Shown piece after piece: positions 9,099-18,135 of a DNA stretch of 64,000 nt. Position numbers and translations under genes: made by a program. Below the pieces are notes generated by a model, which saw only the letters and a list, made by a program, of their open reading frames with translations, was not told where the DNA came from and made no database searches. The stretch covers positions 62,001 through 126,000 of the forward strand of contig JAUHVR010000012.1 in NCBI GenBank assembly GCA_030424865.1, given 5' to 3'. Source of the stretch: Alphaproteobacteria bacterium (GTDB taxonomy: Bacteria > Pseudomonadota > Alphaproteobacteria > Rhodobacterales > Rhodobacteraceae). How positions within the stretch are numbered: the stretch's first letter is position 1; every line of letters starts with the position of its first letter.

Positions 9099-9550
9099 AC
9101 CGACTGCGCCTCTGTCAGAACGGCATAAAGCGTTGCCGCATCCGGGTTGGCCCGCAGTTTCGAACAGACCGTGGAATCCCGCAGGGTGCGCGACACCAGC
9201 GCCAGCGCCTTGAGGTGTTCGACCCCCGCATCTTCGGGGGCGAACAGGGAAAAGATCACGTCGACGGGCTGACGGTCGACCGAATTGAAGTCGATCGGCT
9301 TTTCCAAAAGGATGAATGTGCCCACAACCTTGTCCAGGTTTTCCAACCGCGCGTGCGGCAGGGCCACGCCGTGGCCCACACCGGTTGGGCCAAGGCTTTC
9401 GCGTTCCATCAGCGCCTCGACGACCGTGCCATGATCCAGCCCGTATGCAGATTGCACAAGCTCGGCAACATCATGCATCAAACGCTTTTTGCTGGATGCC
9501 GCTGCAACAACTTTCACAGCTTCCGGTTTTAGAAGTTCAAGAAACGTCAT
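9086..9550 (-). CDS. ptsN: PTS IIA-like nitrogen regulatory protein PtsN
   Basis: 154-residue EIIA-Ntr protein of the phosphoenolpyruvate-dependent nitrogen phosphotransferase, a regulator rather than a sugar transporter. The phosphorylated histidine is His66 in VALPHAR. I chose ATG 9550 (MTFLELLKPEAV), which aligns with the family; TTG 9565 is possible but adds only five residues. Last gene of the minus-strand block rnd-lptC-lptA-lptB-hpf-ptsN, 57 bases after hpf. The usual alphaproteobacterial companion rpoN is absent from the block. Confidence 0.9.
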   Translation of the reverse strand: MTFLELLKPEAVKVVAAASSKKRLMHDVAELVQSAYGLDHGTVVEALMERESLGPTGVGHGVALPHARLENLDKVVGTFILLEKPIDFNSVDRQPVDVIFSLFAPEDAGVEHLKALALVSRTLRDSTVCSKLRANPDAATLYAVLTEAQSVQAA

Positions 9551-9607
9551 TTGGTGTCCGTTCAAGCGGTCAACGAGTCAAAGGTGCGGCGCGCGGTGGC
9601 GGTGTGA

Positions 9608-10171
9608 TCAGGGATCAATCCACCCGATGTTACCGTCGTCTCGGCGGTAAACCACATTGATGCCGTCCTTTTTGTCATTGCGGAACACAAGCACGGGCGC
9701 ACCCGCCAGTTCCATCTGCATCACCGCCTCACCGACTGACAAAGACGGGATCTTGGTTTCCATCTCGGCCACAATCATCGGCTGAAGCGTTTCAGGCTCT
9801 GACTCGTCAGCGCCCTCTCCTCCGGCGAGGATATATGAGCTTGCGCCAAAGAGTTCAACGGGTTCCGTGCGGTCCTTGTGATGATCTTTCAGTCTTCGTT
9901 TATATCGCCTTAACTGCTTGTCCATCTTCTCGGCGCAGCCATCAAAGGCCGAATAGATCTCGGTCGCGTGCGCCTTGGCCGAGGCGTTCAATCCCGTCGA
10001 CAGGTGAACGGTGGTTTCACAGACGTATTCATGGGCACTTTTGGAAAAGATCACCGTCGCATCGGTCGGGCGCTGCGAATACTTCTCGACCACCGAACCG
10101 AGCTCGTTTTGCACGTGGGTCTGAAGCGCGGCACCAATGTCGATTTGTTTGCCAGTGATCTGATAACGCAT
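9608..10171 (-). CDS. hpf: Long-form ribosome hibernation promoting factor
   Basis: 187 residues. The N-terminal ~100 residues are the RaiA/HPF fold that sits in the 30S decoding region; after a variable linker (about 110-130) the C-terminal ~55 residues (MVAEMETK-like start, VFRNDKKDGINVVYRR) form the dimerisation domain that joins two 70S ribosomes into a 100S particle. Having both parts marks the long form. The start ATG 10171 has AAGGAAAA upstream. Conserved position directly upstream of ptsN. Confidence 0.92.
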   Translation of the reverse strand: MRYQITGKQIDIGAALQTHVQNELGSVVEKYSQRPTDATVIFSKSAHEYVCETTVHLSTGLNASAKAHATEIYSAFDGCAEKMDKQLRRYKRRLKDHHKDRTEPVELFGASSYILAGGEGADESEPETLQPMIVAEMETKIPSLSVGEAVMQMELAGAPVLVFRNDKKDGINVVYRRDDGNIGWIDP

Positions 10172-10418
10172 AATTTTTTCCTTTTCTTTGGCGCGGATCA
10201 GCAGGGGCCAAGGGCCTCAATTCCCGTGTCCTTCCATCCTGCTTTTCCGAGAAGTGGCACCGCTGTTTTCAGGTTTCAGTCGGTTGCTCCCACAAGTGGG
10301 ACGAAACCGGATTGAACCTGCGAACAAGACGTGCGCCATACCCCTATTTGAGGCGATAGCCCCCCGCGCTGTCAATCGAATCCGTCATGGACACTGCAGA
10401 TTTCGGGCTAACCCACGG

Positions 10419-11177
10419 TTACGAAATGCGGAAATTGTCGCCCAGGTAAACCCGACGCACGTTTTCGTTCTGCACCACTTCGTCGGGTGTGCCGGACATC
10501 AACACGCCGCCGTCGTGCAAAATGTAGGCCCGGTCAACGATTTCCAGCGTCTCTCGCACGTTGTGGTCGGTGATCAGTACACCGATTCCCCGCTTCTTCA
10601 GATCCGCCACGAGGTGACGAATGTCCCCGACCGAAATCGGGTCGACCCCCGCAAAAGGTTCATCCAGCAGCAGGTACTTGGGATCGGCAGCCAGACAGCG
10701 CGCGATCTCGACCCGACGGCGTTCGCCGCCGGACAGTGCCAGCGCCGGAGCGCGGCGCAGATGCTCGATCGAAAACTCGCTCAGCAACTCTTCGAGCCGC
10801 TCGCGCCGGCTTTGGCGGTCAGCATAAGTGATGTCGAGGATTGCCATGATGTTGTCTTCGACGGACATGCCGCGAAAGATCGACATTTCCTGCGGCAGAT
10901 AACCGATGCCCAGCTTGGCGCGGCGGTACATCGGCATCATCGTCACGTCGCGCCCGTCAACGGAAACAACGCCGCCCTCTGGGTAGACCAACCCGGCAAT
11001 CGCATAAAAGGTCGTGGTCTTGCCCGATCCGTTTGGTCCCAGCAGCGCCGCAACCTCGCCGCGCTGCACGGTCATCGACACGTCGCGGATGACCACCTTT
11101 TTGCGATAGCTCTTGCGCAGGTGTTCGATCTTGAGCCCGCTGTCGCCTTCCGTGACCGAGAAGTTGATCCGGCTCAT
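10419..11177 (-). CDS. lptB: Lipopolysaccharide export ATPase LptB
   Basis: ABC ATPase that powers LPS extraction from the inner membrane with LptF/LptG. Walker A GPNGSGKT is at residues 47-54, the signature LSGGERRR and Walker [13 protein letters not shown] follow, then the switch histidine ITDH. 252 aa, slightly long at the N-terminus. Its start overlaps the lptA stop by four bases, so translation is coupled. LptF/LptG are not in the window. Confidence 0.95.
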   Translation of the reverse strand: MSRINFSVTEGDSGLKIEHLRKSYRKKVVIRDVSMTVQRGEVAALLGPNGSGKTTTFYAIAGLVYPEGGVVSVDGRDVTMMPMYRRAKLGIGYLPQEMSIFRGMSVEDNIMAILDITYADRQSRRERLEELLSEFSIEHLRRAPALALSGGERRRVEIARCLAADPKYLLLDEPFAGVDPISVGDIRHLVADLKKRGIGVLITDHNVRETLEIVDRAYILHDGGVLMSGTPDEVVQNENVRRVYLGDNFRIS

Positions 11178-11665
11178 TGCCCTGTGCCTGTTTGCAACAG
11201 GGTGCGCACCCGGCCGCTCATTTCGGCGGTGCCGGTTTTCAGGTTCACCACCATGCGTTCCGCGGTCAGTGCGTTCTGTCCCTGGGTCAAAAGCACGTTG
11301 CCGATCATCGTGATGGTGCCCGCATCGATGCTGTAGATCGCCTGGTTTGCTTCGGCTGCTTCCGCACCATTCACCAGCGTGACACCACCGGTGGCTTCCA
11401 ACCGATCGATCCGACCCTCTCCGGCAACATAGACAACCGTCACCTTCGGTGCGGCCAACCGCATTTCGCCCTGCCCGATCACGACATCTCCGGCATAGGT
11501 CGCCGTTCCGTCCTGCTGATCGACCGACAGGCTGTCCGCCGCAATCTCGACCGGGGCCGAGGTGTCCTGCTGGATACCGCCAAACGCCACCTGCGCGCCT
11601 TGCGACAGGCTGACGGACGGCACCAACACAAAGGCCATCACAGCCAGAATACGGGTCACGGACAT
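11174..11665 (-). CDS. lptA: Lipopolysaccharide transport periplasmic protein LptA
   Basis: 163 residues with an N-terminal signal peptide (cleavage near residue 22 after SLSQGA) and an OstA-like beta-jellyroll: [21 protein letters not shown] is typical of the family. Forms the periplasmic bridge carrying LPS from LptC to the outer-membrane LptD. Lies between lptC (12 bases upstream) and lptB (4-base overlap), the standard order. Confidence 0.92.
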   Translation of the reverse strand: MSVTRILAVMAFVLVPSVSLSQGAQVAFGGIQQDTSAPVEIAADSLSVDQQDGTATYAGDVVIGQGEMRLAAPKVTVVYVAGEGRIDRLEATGGVTLVNGAEAAEANQAIYSIDAGTITMIGNVLLTQGQNALTAERMVVNLKTGTAEMSGRVRTLLQTGTGQ

Positions 11666-11677
11666 GGGGCAGCTTTC

Positions 11678-12277
11678 CTACTTTCGCGGATCATATATCA
11701 GCTTTACACCTTCAGTGAAAAGCATTTGCACCCGATCGGTTCCTGTAACGGTGATTTCCAGCCGCCCTGCGGTAAATGCGCCAGCCGGGCCCAGCGCCTC
11801 GACCGGGCCGCGGCTGCGTAGGTCGATGCGCGACAGCGCCGTGTCCAGACCCTGAGTGGTGACGCGGTATCCGGTGGAACTCACGATCTTGACGTCCCCC
11901 GAGAAAAACGCGTTGTCGCCAGCCAGATCGAAATCGGCATTGTCCGCGCGCATGGTCAGCGTGCCGCCGTTGTTGACCGATATGCGCGCCTGCAACCCGT
12001 CGATCAGGGCGCCGCTGTCGGTTGCCGCGTCAGGGCGGGCGCTGCGGGCTGAAATCGACAGTGTGGACCCATCCGCCGTGGTGCCCGAGAAATAGGGCGC
12101 CGTGACCACCTGTTGTTCCGCACGGTCGATCATCCGATCCGAGAACGGGATGTCAGAGGTCGGGTCCGAGTTGCGCGAGAACAGAAAGATCGTGGACAAA
12201 AGCGCCAGCGCGCTGAGCGGCAACACGATCTTCAGCGCCGTCACAATCCGCGAATGGGTTCTGTCTTGCAGCGCCAT
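11678..12277 (-). CDS. lptC: LPS export ABC transporter periplasmic protein LptC
   Basis: 199 residues: one transmembrane anchor near residues 13-32 followed by a periplasmic beta-jellyroll (residues ~60-195). Sequence similarity in LptC is low, so the call rests on topology, the [13 protein letters not shown]-type strand pattern and its place upstream of lptA and lptB. ATG 12277 has GAGGGA just before it. Confidence 0.88.
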   Translation of the reverse strand: MALQDRTHSRIVTALKIVLPLSALALLSTIFLFSRNSDPTSDIPFSDRMIDRAEQQVVTAPYFSGTTADGSTLSISARSARPDAATDSGALIDGLQARISVNNGGTLTMRADNADFDLAGDNAFFSGDVKIVSSTGYRVTTQGLDTALSRIDLRSRGPVEALGPAGAFTAGRLEITVTGTDRVQMLFTEGVKLIYDPRK

Positions 12278-12295
12278 GTTCCCTCGTGTACGCGG

Positions 12296-12907
12296 TCAGT
12301 GCGCGAAGATATCGATCTCGGGCCAGCCGGCCAAATCCAGTTTCGCACGCATTGGCAGAAAGTCGAAACAGGCCTGGGCGATCTCGGTCCGGCCTTCGCG
12401 CGCCAGCATCTGATCCAGCACCTCTTTGACCCGATGCAGGTGCAACACGTCGGAAGCCGCGTAATCAACCTGCGCCGTGCTCAATTCGTCTGCGCCCCAA
12501 TCACTGGACTGCTGCTGTTTCGAGATATCGACGCCGATCAGCTCTTGCAGCAGGTTCTTAAGACCATGCCGATCCGTATAGGTGCGCACCAGTTTGCTGG
12601 CGATCTTGGTGCAGTAGACCGGCGCGGTCACAACGCCAAAGGCGTGCTCGAGCGCGGCGATGTCGAAGCGGCCAAAGTGGAAAAGTTTCAGCGTGTCCGG
12701 ATCGCCAAGAAGCGCCACCAGGTTGGGCGCCTCGGTCTGGCCCTTGGCAACCTGGACAAGGTGCGCGTTGCCGTCGCCATCGGACAGTTGAACAACACAC
12801 AGCCTGTCGCGCTGGGTCTGCAGTCCCATGGTTTCACAGTCGATCGCCACCACCGGGCCCAGCGTCAGGTCGTCGGGCAGATCGCCCTTGTACAGATAGT
12901 TGGTCAC
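12296..12907 (-). CDS. rnd: Ribonuclease D (short form)
   Basis: 203-residue DnaQ-like 3'-5' exoribonuclease. Exo I is IDCETMGL, Exo II HFGRFD, and Exo III DYAASDVLHL, supplying the acidic metal ligands. It lacks the C-terminal HRDC domain of E. coli RNase D, as is usual for the short alphaproteobacterial form found upstream of lptC. I start at GTG 12907 (MTNYLYKGDLPDD), which has AGGA eight bases upstream; a GTG at 12931 would add eight residues. Confidence 0.85.
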   Translation of the reverse strand: MTNYLYKGDLPDDLTLGPVVAIDCETMGLQTQRDRLCVVQLSDGDGNAHLVQVAKGQTEAPNLVALLGDPDTLKLFHFGRFDIAALEHAFGVVTAPVYCTKIASKLVRTYTDRHGLKNLLQELIGVDISKQQQSSDWGADELSTAQVDYAASDVLHLHRVKEVLDQMLAREGRTEIAQACFDFLPMRAKLDLAGWPEIDIFAH

Positions 12908-13801
12908 GACACAGATCCTTTTGAATTCCACCGTGCGGACTTAGTCAGAACAGGCCCAATTCGCAACCGGCAAGGGAGTGCCCCATTTTCGCCAGATTTC
13001 CCGAGGCCGATTCCGGGATTCGTCACGATTGGGGCCGAAATGGGGCAAATATGGGGGCAACCGCTGTCCGATTCGTTAACCTTTCTGTCCTTTTGTTACA
13101 TAGTGAAACATTTCGTGAGTTTTGACAATCTGCCTCTGATTGTACCCGAGTGCCTCACTCAATCACACCAAAGAAGCAGGCTGTTTGTTGACAGATTGTA
13201 CCTTTTGAATACCAAAACCGATGCAAATTGTTTCCGCTTGCCAGCCCTCAATACATCCTATGGCTGAATATCGGCCAGCCACCCCCACCTATTTCAGCAA
13301 GTCCTCGAATATTGTTTCCCATTCATGGACAGCATCCAAACGCACCGTTTCCAATTCGTGCATCTTAATTCTGCTGCCTTTTCCATCGCTGGTGGCAAAA
13401 TCGCTGAAAACTAAGGTGAATTCCGGCCTTAACAATTGGATCTACGCCGGGTTTTTCGGTGCAAAAACGGCAAAACTCACGGCGCGCAAGGGGGGCCGGC
13501 GCGACGAACATATTTGCGCCTTATTGACTACAATTCGCGTCAAATGCATAAGGGTACCTGTAGTTAGTTTCGGCATGAAAATGCCATAGTTCTCAAAGGC
13601 ACTGGGGGTTGGTGCTGCACCGGGGGAGTTTGGTAAAGAGTATCCTGCGATCGTTTTCGCACCTGTTTGAATCCTGAAATTCTGACCGGGTGACGCCCGT
13701 TGGACCGTTCGAAATGTGCTTTCGAACGACAGGATAGGTTTGTCCCGTCGCAAAATCTCGCTGCCAGGCTTCGCCATAGACACCTCGAAGGAGGGATAGT
13801 G
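12908..13801. other. Long AT-richer intergenic region, no gene recognised
   Basis: About 890 bases between rnd (minus) and the ExoY-like gene (plus). One 60-base line here (13201-13260) counts 43% G+C, well below the flanking genes. Open frames present show no family features. Things seen: an imperfect inverted repeat (12980-12991 GCCCCATTTTCG against 13036-13046 CGAAATGGGGC), two TTGACA boxes (13122-13127 and 13188-13193), each near a copy of ATTGTACC, and a strong Shine-Dalgarno AAGGAGGG at 13788-13795. Likely a long regulatory leader for the exopolysaccharide gene; this is inference. Confidence 0.5.
13188..13215 (+). promoter_or_regulatory. Possible promoter for the ExoY-like gene
   Basis: A perfect TTGACA (13188-13193) is followed after 16 bases by TACCAA, a weak -10 match. 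It would give a leader of roughly 580 bases. Only the -35 box is convincing. Confidence 0.2.
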
Positions 13802-14491
13802 GTGACACTGCACATTCGACCCACTCTGCAAGGCGCAGAATTCGAAAATCTGGTATCGGACGCACTGGTTTCGCGTCCTCGTGGGGCAGTTTACCGCGAC
13901 CACGCCAAACGCGCATTGGACGTTGCATTGGTGCTGGTTGCGGCGCTGCCAGTTCTGAGCGTCTTGCTGGTGCTGGCAGCCGTGGTTGCGCTGGACGGCA
14001 AATCGCCGATCTATCTGCAGAAACGCGTGGGTCGCGGCGGTCGGATCTTTCACATGTGGAAGCTGCGCAGCATGGTGCACAACGCCGATGCGCTGTTGGC
14101 CGACTATCTGGCCAGCAACCCCGAGGCCCGTGCCGAATGGGACAGAACGCAGAAGCTGCGCAAGGATCCCCGGATCACCCGCATTGGTCATCTGATCCGC
14201 AAGACCTCGCTTGATGAACTGCCGCAACTTTGGAACGTGCTGCGCGGAGACATGTCGCTGGTTGGGCCGCGCCCGATGATGGTTGACCAGCAAGAGATCT
14301 ATCCCGGCACCGCCTACTACGCCCTGCGCCCCGGCATCACCGGCTTCTGGCAGACCTCGGTCCGCAACGAATCCAGTTTTGCAGAGCGCGCCAAGTTCGA
14401 CACCGACTATCTGCGCGAGGTTTCGCTGGGCACCGACATCCGCGTCATGCTGCGCACGGTTTCGGTTGTGGTGAACGGCACGGGCTGCTGA
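13802..14491 (+). CDS. ExoY-like exopolysaccharide priming sugar transferase
   Basis: 229-residue bacterial sugar transferase (polyprenyl-phosphate hexose-1-phosphate transferase family), which attaches the first sugar phosphate to undecaprenyl phosphate. One membrane segment near residues 37-60, then the family motifs KRVGRGGRIF, KLRSMV, TSLDELPQLWNVLRGDMS and VGPRP, and ITGFWQ near the end. Length and topology match ExoY of rhizobia. Start GTG 13802 lies six bases after AAGGAGGG; the open frame extends further upstream but without a ribosome site. A hairpin terminator follows. Another sugar transferase lies at 37515. Confidence 0.87.
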   Translation: MTLHIRPTLQGAEFENLVSDALVSRPRGAVYRDHAKRALDVALVLVAALPVLSVLLVLAAVVALDGKSPIYLQKRVGRGGRIFHMWKLRSMVHNADALLADYLASNPEARAEWDRTQKLRKDPRITRIGHLIRKTSLDELPQLWNVLRGDMSLVGPRPMMVDQQEIYPGTAYYALRPGITGFWQTSVRNESSFAERAKFDTDYLREVSLGTDIRVMLRTVSVVVNGTGC

Positions 14492-14517
14492 TCGCAGTCA
14501 AAAACGAATATGCAGCG

Positions 14518-14554
14518 AAGGCCCCGTGTCTGCTTTGCAGGCCGGGGTCTTTTT
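14518..14554 (+). terminator. Rho-independent terminator after the ExoY-like gene
   Basis: Stem AAGGCCCCG (14518-14526) pairs with CGGGGTCTT (one G-U), the loop contains an inner CTGC-TTT-GCAG hairpin, and a T run follows at 14550-14554. Lies 27 bases after the stop codon. Confidence 0.8.
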
Positions 14555-15329
14555 ATGCGTAGGTCACGCGCGCCTGCATGCACTGCCGCCCATCCGGGCC
14601 GCGGACCCAAAGATCCGTGCCCGCCTGGCAGAACGTCGCCGGTTCAAAATGCATGAGCGGTGAACTGGCGCGGAATTCGAATTGGGTCATTGACCCCGAC
14701 TCGTGCGCCATCAGCATCAGGATCTGCGCCAGCAAGGGGCCGTGCACGACCAACCCGGCATACCCTTCGGTATCGCGCGCATAGTCCAGATCATAGTGAA
14801 TGCGGTGCCCGTTGAAGGTCAGCGCCGAGTAGCGGAACAACAGCGTGGTGTCGAAATGATGGTCCCTGGCCAGGGTTTCATCCGTGCGCGCCAGGGGTGC
14901 CTGTGGTTTGGGTGCCTTGGGGTCCGGGTCCTCGCGATAGACAAGGTCCTGTCGTTCGGTCACGCACAGCTGACCGTCCTGATGGATCTGATGTTCCAGC
15001 GTCACAAAAGCCAGCGGCCCGGATCGGCCCGTCTTGCGCGTGGCATCGACACAGCGGCTGATCTTTTCCGCCGATGCGCCTGTGCGAAGGGGGGCATGGA
15101 ACTCAAGCGCCCCACCCGCCCACATGCGGCGCGGCAGGCCAATGTCGGGGATCAGACCACCCACCTTGGGGTGCCCGTCCCGCCCGAGGGTCATGCTGGG
15201 CTGCGGCTCCCAGAAATAGATCTGGTGGTAAAACGGCGGCAGAACCGCGCCGCTGGTCCGCCCCAGCACAATGTCCAGTGCTGCGGCGCGGGCCGGGTCC
15301 AGCACATCTATTTGACGGATCTCACTCAT
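14553..15329 (-). CDS. MaoC/HTD2-like acyl-CoA hydratase
   Basis: 258 residues with a double hot-dog layout: an N-terminal MaoC-like half (residues ~1-130) and a C-terminal half with FNGHRIHYDLDYA and LVVHGPLLA, the signature of mesaconyl/itaconyl-CoA hydratase-like and HTD2 dehydratases. It probably hydrates a short dicarboxylic or branched enoyl-CoA; the exact substrate is unknown. Start at ATG 15329 (MSEIRQIDV); the frame is open for over 300 bases further but that part runs antisense to the VOC gene. Confidence 0.78.
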   Translation of the reverse strand: MSEIRQIDVLDPARAAALDIVLGRTSGAVLPPFYHQIYFWEPQPSMTLGRDGHPKVGGLIPDIGLPRRMWAGGALEFHAPLRTGASAEKISRCVDATRKTGRSGPLAFVTLEHQIHQDGQLCVTERQDLVYREDPDPKAPKPQAPLARTDETLARDHHFDTTLLFRYSALTFNGHRIHYDLDYARDTEGYAGLVVHGPLLAQILMLMAHESGSMTQFEFRASSPLMHFEPATFCQAGTDLWVRGPDGRQCMQARVTYA

Positions 15330-15374
15330 GCGGTCATCTTTTCCCCTGTTGCCTACAGAGACAATGGAAAACCC

Positions 15375-15767
15375 ATGCAGCCCAGAGTTTCTTCGCTTGA
15401 TCACCTGGTTCTGACGGTCCGCGACCTTGGCGAAACGGTTGCGTTCTATACCGACCTTCTTGGCATGCAGGTCGACCAGTTCACACCTGCCGACGGGTCC
15501 ATCCGGTTTGCGCTGTCTTATGGCATCCAGAAAATCAATCTTCACGAAGCCGGGAACGAATTTGAACCCAAGGCTCAAACACCACTGCCCGGCTCGGCCG
15601 ATCTGTGTTTTCTCAGCGCAACGCCCTTGTCGGACTGGATCGCACATCTGGGTCAGGACCGCATCGAAGAAGGCCCCGTGACCCGAACAGGCGCGCAGGG
15701 ACCGATCCGATCGATTTACCTGCGCGACCCGGACGGCAACCTGATCGAAATTTCGAATCAGCTTTGA
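15375..15767 (+). CDS. VOC (glyoxalase/bleomycin-resistance fold) protein
   Basis: 130-residue single-domain vicinal-oxygen-chelate protein: begins with SLDHLVLTVRDL, continues with the YTDLLGM helix motif, and ends with IYLRDPDGNLIEIS, supplying the usual His and Glu metal ligands. Close to the VirulencE-factor/ring-cleavage-like VOC proteins; substrate unknown. Its 3' end overlaps the convergent flavin reductase gene by 10 bases. Confidence 0.85.
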   Translation: MQPRVSSLDHLVLTVRDLGETVAFYTDLLGMQVDQFTPADGSIRFALSYGIQKINLHEAGNEFEPKAQTPLPGSADLCFLSATPLSDWIAHLGQDRIEEGPVTRTGAQGPIRSIYLRDPDGNLIEISNQL

Positions 15768-16318
15768 CCGGCGTGGGCGCGCAGCAGGTCCACCTCATCG
15801 CGCAGCGCTTGCATCACCACTGTCAGTGATGTGTCATATCGCTCGCTGGTCAGGTTTCCGTCGGCGTCGAACTGATCGGCCGCCGCACCCAGGTGGAATT
15901 CGTTGGTCAGAAGCCGCGGACGGAATGGGCTGAGGCAGGCGCGCAGCATCAGCTGCGCCCGTTCACCACCCGCACGGCCAGCAGCGGCAGACATCACGGC
16001 CACCGGTTTGCCGGGCCAGGGGCCGGGCTTGGTGCGGCTGACCCAATCGAGCGCGTTCTTGAGGACGCCAGAGATGCCCTTGTTGTACTCGGGCGTCAGA
16101 ACGATCACGGCGTCCGCCATGCGAATCTGATCAGACAGACGCTGAACCGCCTCGGGAATGCCCTGATCCTCGACATCACCATTGTACAGCGGCAGGTTCA
16201 GATCCCCGTCGACAAAGGTGGCGGGGCCAAACCGCTGGGCCGCGGCCAGCATCAGTTTCCGGTTGACCGAGGCCGCACGCAGCGACCCGCACAGGCCAAG
16301 AAGTGTCATGTCCGACAT
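15758..16318 (-). CDS. NADPH-dependent FMN reductase family protein
   Basis: 186-residue flavodoxin-like quinone/azo/chromate reductase family member. GLCGSLRAASVNRKL is the FMN phosphate-binding loop near residue 8 and TPEYNKGISGVLKNALDW is the diagnostic second motif. Start ATG 16318 is preceded by AGGAG at good spacing. Probably a cytosolic quinone or flavin reductase. Confidence 0.85.
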   Translation of the reverse strand: MSDMTLLGLCGSLRAASVNRKLMLAAAQRFGPATFVDGDLNLPLYNGDVEDQGIPEAVQRLSDQIRMADAVIVLTPEYNKGISGVLKNALDWVSRTKPGPWPGKPVAVMSAAAGRAGGERAQLMLRACLSPFRPRLLTNEFHLGAAADQFDADGNLTSERYDTSLTVVMQALRDEVDLLRAHAGQS

Positions 16319-16411
16319 GTGTGTTCTCCTGTTCTTGCCCCACATGTGGACGAAAAACGCGCCACGGCAAGGCGCGGCGCGTCACAATGACTGTGCGATT
16401 TTTTGCAAGCG

Positions 16412-17056
16412 TTACGCAGTTGGCAGGATCACGATCTCGACGCGGCGATTCTGCGCCCGTCCTTCGGGCGTGAGATTGCTGGCAACCGGCTGATCTTCGC
16501 CCCGTCCAAAGGTCTGGATGCGGTTCGCGGGCACGCCTTCGGTGATCAGGACTGTCGCAACAGAGGTCGCGCGACGCTGTGACAGATCCAGGTTATGCGC
16601 TGCGGTGCCCGTGTTGTCGGTGTGACCCAGAACCTGAACGGTTGTGTCGGGATAGGCCAGCAGGCTTTGCCCAACTGTCCGAAGATCGCGTTGCAGATCG
16701 GGGCGCAGGGTCGCGCTGTCGGTGGCAAACAGAATGTCCTGCGGCAGGGTCACGATCAGCCGGTCGCCGGTGTTCTGGATCGAAACGTCATTGCCCAGCT
16801 GCTTGCGCAGGTCGGCCTCTTGCTTGTCCAGCTCGTTGCCGATCAAGGCGCCAGCGGCACCACCGATGGCGGCTCCGCGCAGCGCGCCTTCGGCGCCATC
16901 GCCCCGCAACAGGCCGATCCCGGCCCCCAGAGCCGCGCCAATGGCGGCCCCAGAGCGGGTGTTGTCGAAGGACCGGTCGGGGTCAGAAGTGGTACAGGCC
17001 GTGACGGCCAACAGCGACGTTGCCGCCGCGATGGGAAGGGTCTTTGCTCGGATCAT
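16412..17056 (-). CDS. OmpA-family lipoprotein
   Basis: 214 residues. A lipoprotein signal (residues 1-20, lipobox VTAC with lipidated Cys21) is followed by a glycine-zipper stretch (about 38-75, repeats of GAAIGAALGAG type) and an OmpA peptidoglycan-binding domain (about 100-214; FATDSATL, LGHTDNTG, NRRVEI). This is the YiaD/Pal-like layout: an outer-membrane lipoprotein tethered to peptidoglycan. Start ATG 17056 gives a proper signal peptide. Confidence 0.88.
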   Translation of the reverse strand: MIRAKTLPIAAATSLLAVTACTTSDPDRSFDNTRSGAAIGAALGAGIGLLRGDGAEGALRGAAIGGAAGALIGNELDKQEADLRKQLGNDVSIQNTGDRLIVTLPQDILFATDSATLRPDLQRDLRTVGQSLLAYPDTTVQVLGHTDNTGTAAHNLDLSQRRATSVATVLITEGVPANRIQTFGRGEDQPVASNLTPEGRAQNRRVEIVILPTA

Positions 17057-17161
17057 TTTGGGCCTCGTTAAACACGCCCCCAAAGCGGGGGGTCGGGATC
17101 AGATATACCCATCATGCCGCGGGACCCCAATTTTTTCACTGGGAAATCGGCGGCAAATCGC

Positions 17162-18004
17162 TCAGGCCTCGGCCCGGGCGGATTCCCAGGCAAGGATCGC
17201 CCGTTTGACCGGCAAACCCCAGTGATACCCGCCCAGACCACCGGATTTCCGCAGGGCGCGATGGCAGGGAATCAACAGGCTGATCGGGTTGCGACCGACA
17301 GCGGTGCCCACCGCACGCACCGCCTTGGGACGGCCGATGCACTGGGCGATCTCGGAATAGGTGGTGACCTTGCCGGTGGGCACGTTCAACAGGGCCTCCC
17401 AGACCTTGATCTGAAAGGGTGCGCCGATCAGGTACATCGGTGTGCCGTCGTCCGAGTTGCCCGCGCCATAGGCATTCAACACCCAGGGCCGCAACATCAT
17501 CGGGTCTTCGACATAGGTGGCCTTGGGCCAGCGGCCGACCAGATCCTCCATCGTCGCCTCGGGTGTGGTTTCCGAGGCAAAGCCGATCCCGCAGATGCCC
17601 CTGTCGGTGCCCATCACAAGGCTGGGGCCAAAGGGGCTGTCGAACCAGCCCCAATAGATCGTCAGCCCCTCACCCCCACGGGCGTAATCGCCGGGGCTCA
17701 TCGCCTCCCACCGCAGGAACATGTCGTGCAGACGGCTGCTTCCGGACAGGCCCGTGGACAGGGCCGTTTCAAGCGTGGTGAACCGCTCCTGCAACAAGCG
17801 ACGTGCATGATCCATCTGCAGATATTGCTGATACCGCTTGGGGCTGACGCCTGCCCAATGGGAAAAGATCCGCTGGAAATGCGCAGGGCTCATGTCCATC
17901 GCCGCCGCCAGTTCATCCAGCGTCAGCGTGTGATCGGCGGCGTCGATCATGTCGATCGCGCGGCGCATCATCTGGAAATGATATCCTTCGACAGGGGCGT
18001 TCAT
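17162..18004 (-). CDS. AraC HTH - methylated-DNA methyltransferase fusion (Ada-like, no N-terminal Cys domain)
   Basis: 280 residues. Residues ~5-105 are an AraC-type helix-turn-helix region (DELAAAMDMSPAHFQRIF, SPKRYQQY); residues ~110-280 are an O6-methylguanine-DNA methyltransferase with active-site Cys247 in PCHR. The Ada metal-binding methylphosphotriester domain (Cys38 of E. coli Ada) is missing, so sensing of phosphotriester damage by that route is not possible. Start ATG 18004 follows AGGAGG. Repairs alkylated guanine and may regulate transcription. Confidence 0.88.
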   Translation of the reverse strand: MNAPVEGYHFQMMRRAIDMIDAADHTLTLDELAAAMDMSPAHFQRIFSHWAGVSPKRYQQYLQMDHARRLLQERFTTLETALSTGLSGSSRLHDMFLRWEAMSPGDYARGGEGLTIYWGWFDSPFGPSLVMGTDRGICGIGFASETTPEATMEDLVGRWPKATYVEDPMMLRPWVLNAYGAGNSDDGTPMYLIGAPFQIKVWEALLNVPTGKVTTYSEIAQCIGRPKAVRAVGTAVGRNPISLLIPCHRALRKSGGLGGYHWGLPVKRAILAWESARAEA

Positions 18005-18135
18005 CACATCCTCCTTGAGCGGTTTCAAATGACCTAGCCCAGGCACGCGCGCATCGCGACCCGAATGTTGCGCTATCGAACAAGCCTTGCTTGCTCGCCT
18101 GTCAGTCTGATTAACTCGACAGGCAAGGAGGCCAC

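Noticed and set aside
12980-13046. Inverted repeat read as a terminator for rnd or a preceding gene
   Set aside because: Loop of 44 bases and no adjacent T run; listed only as part of the spacer.
13221-13589. 122-codon open frame in the long spacer before the ExoY-like gene
   Set aside because: No ribosome site, no family features, unusual composition of the translation; treated as chance.
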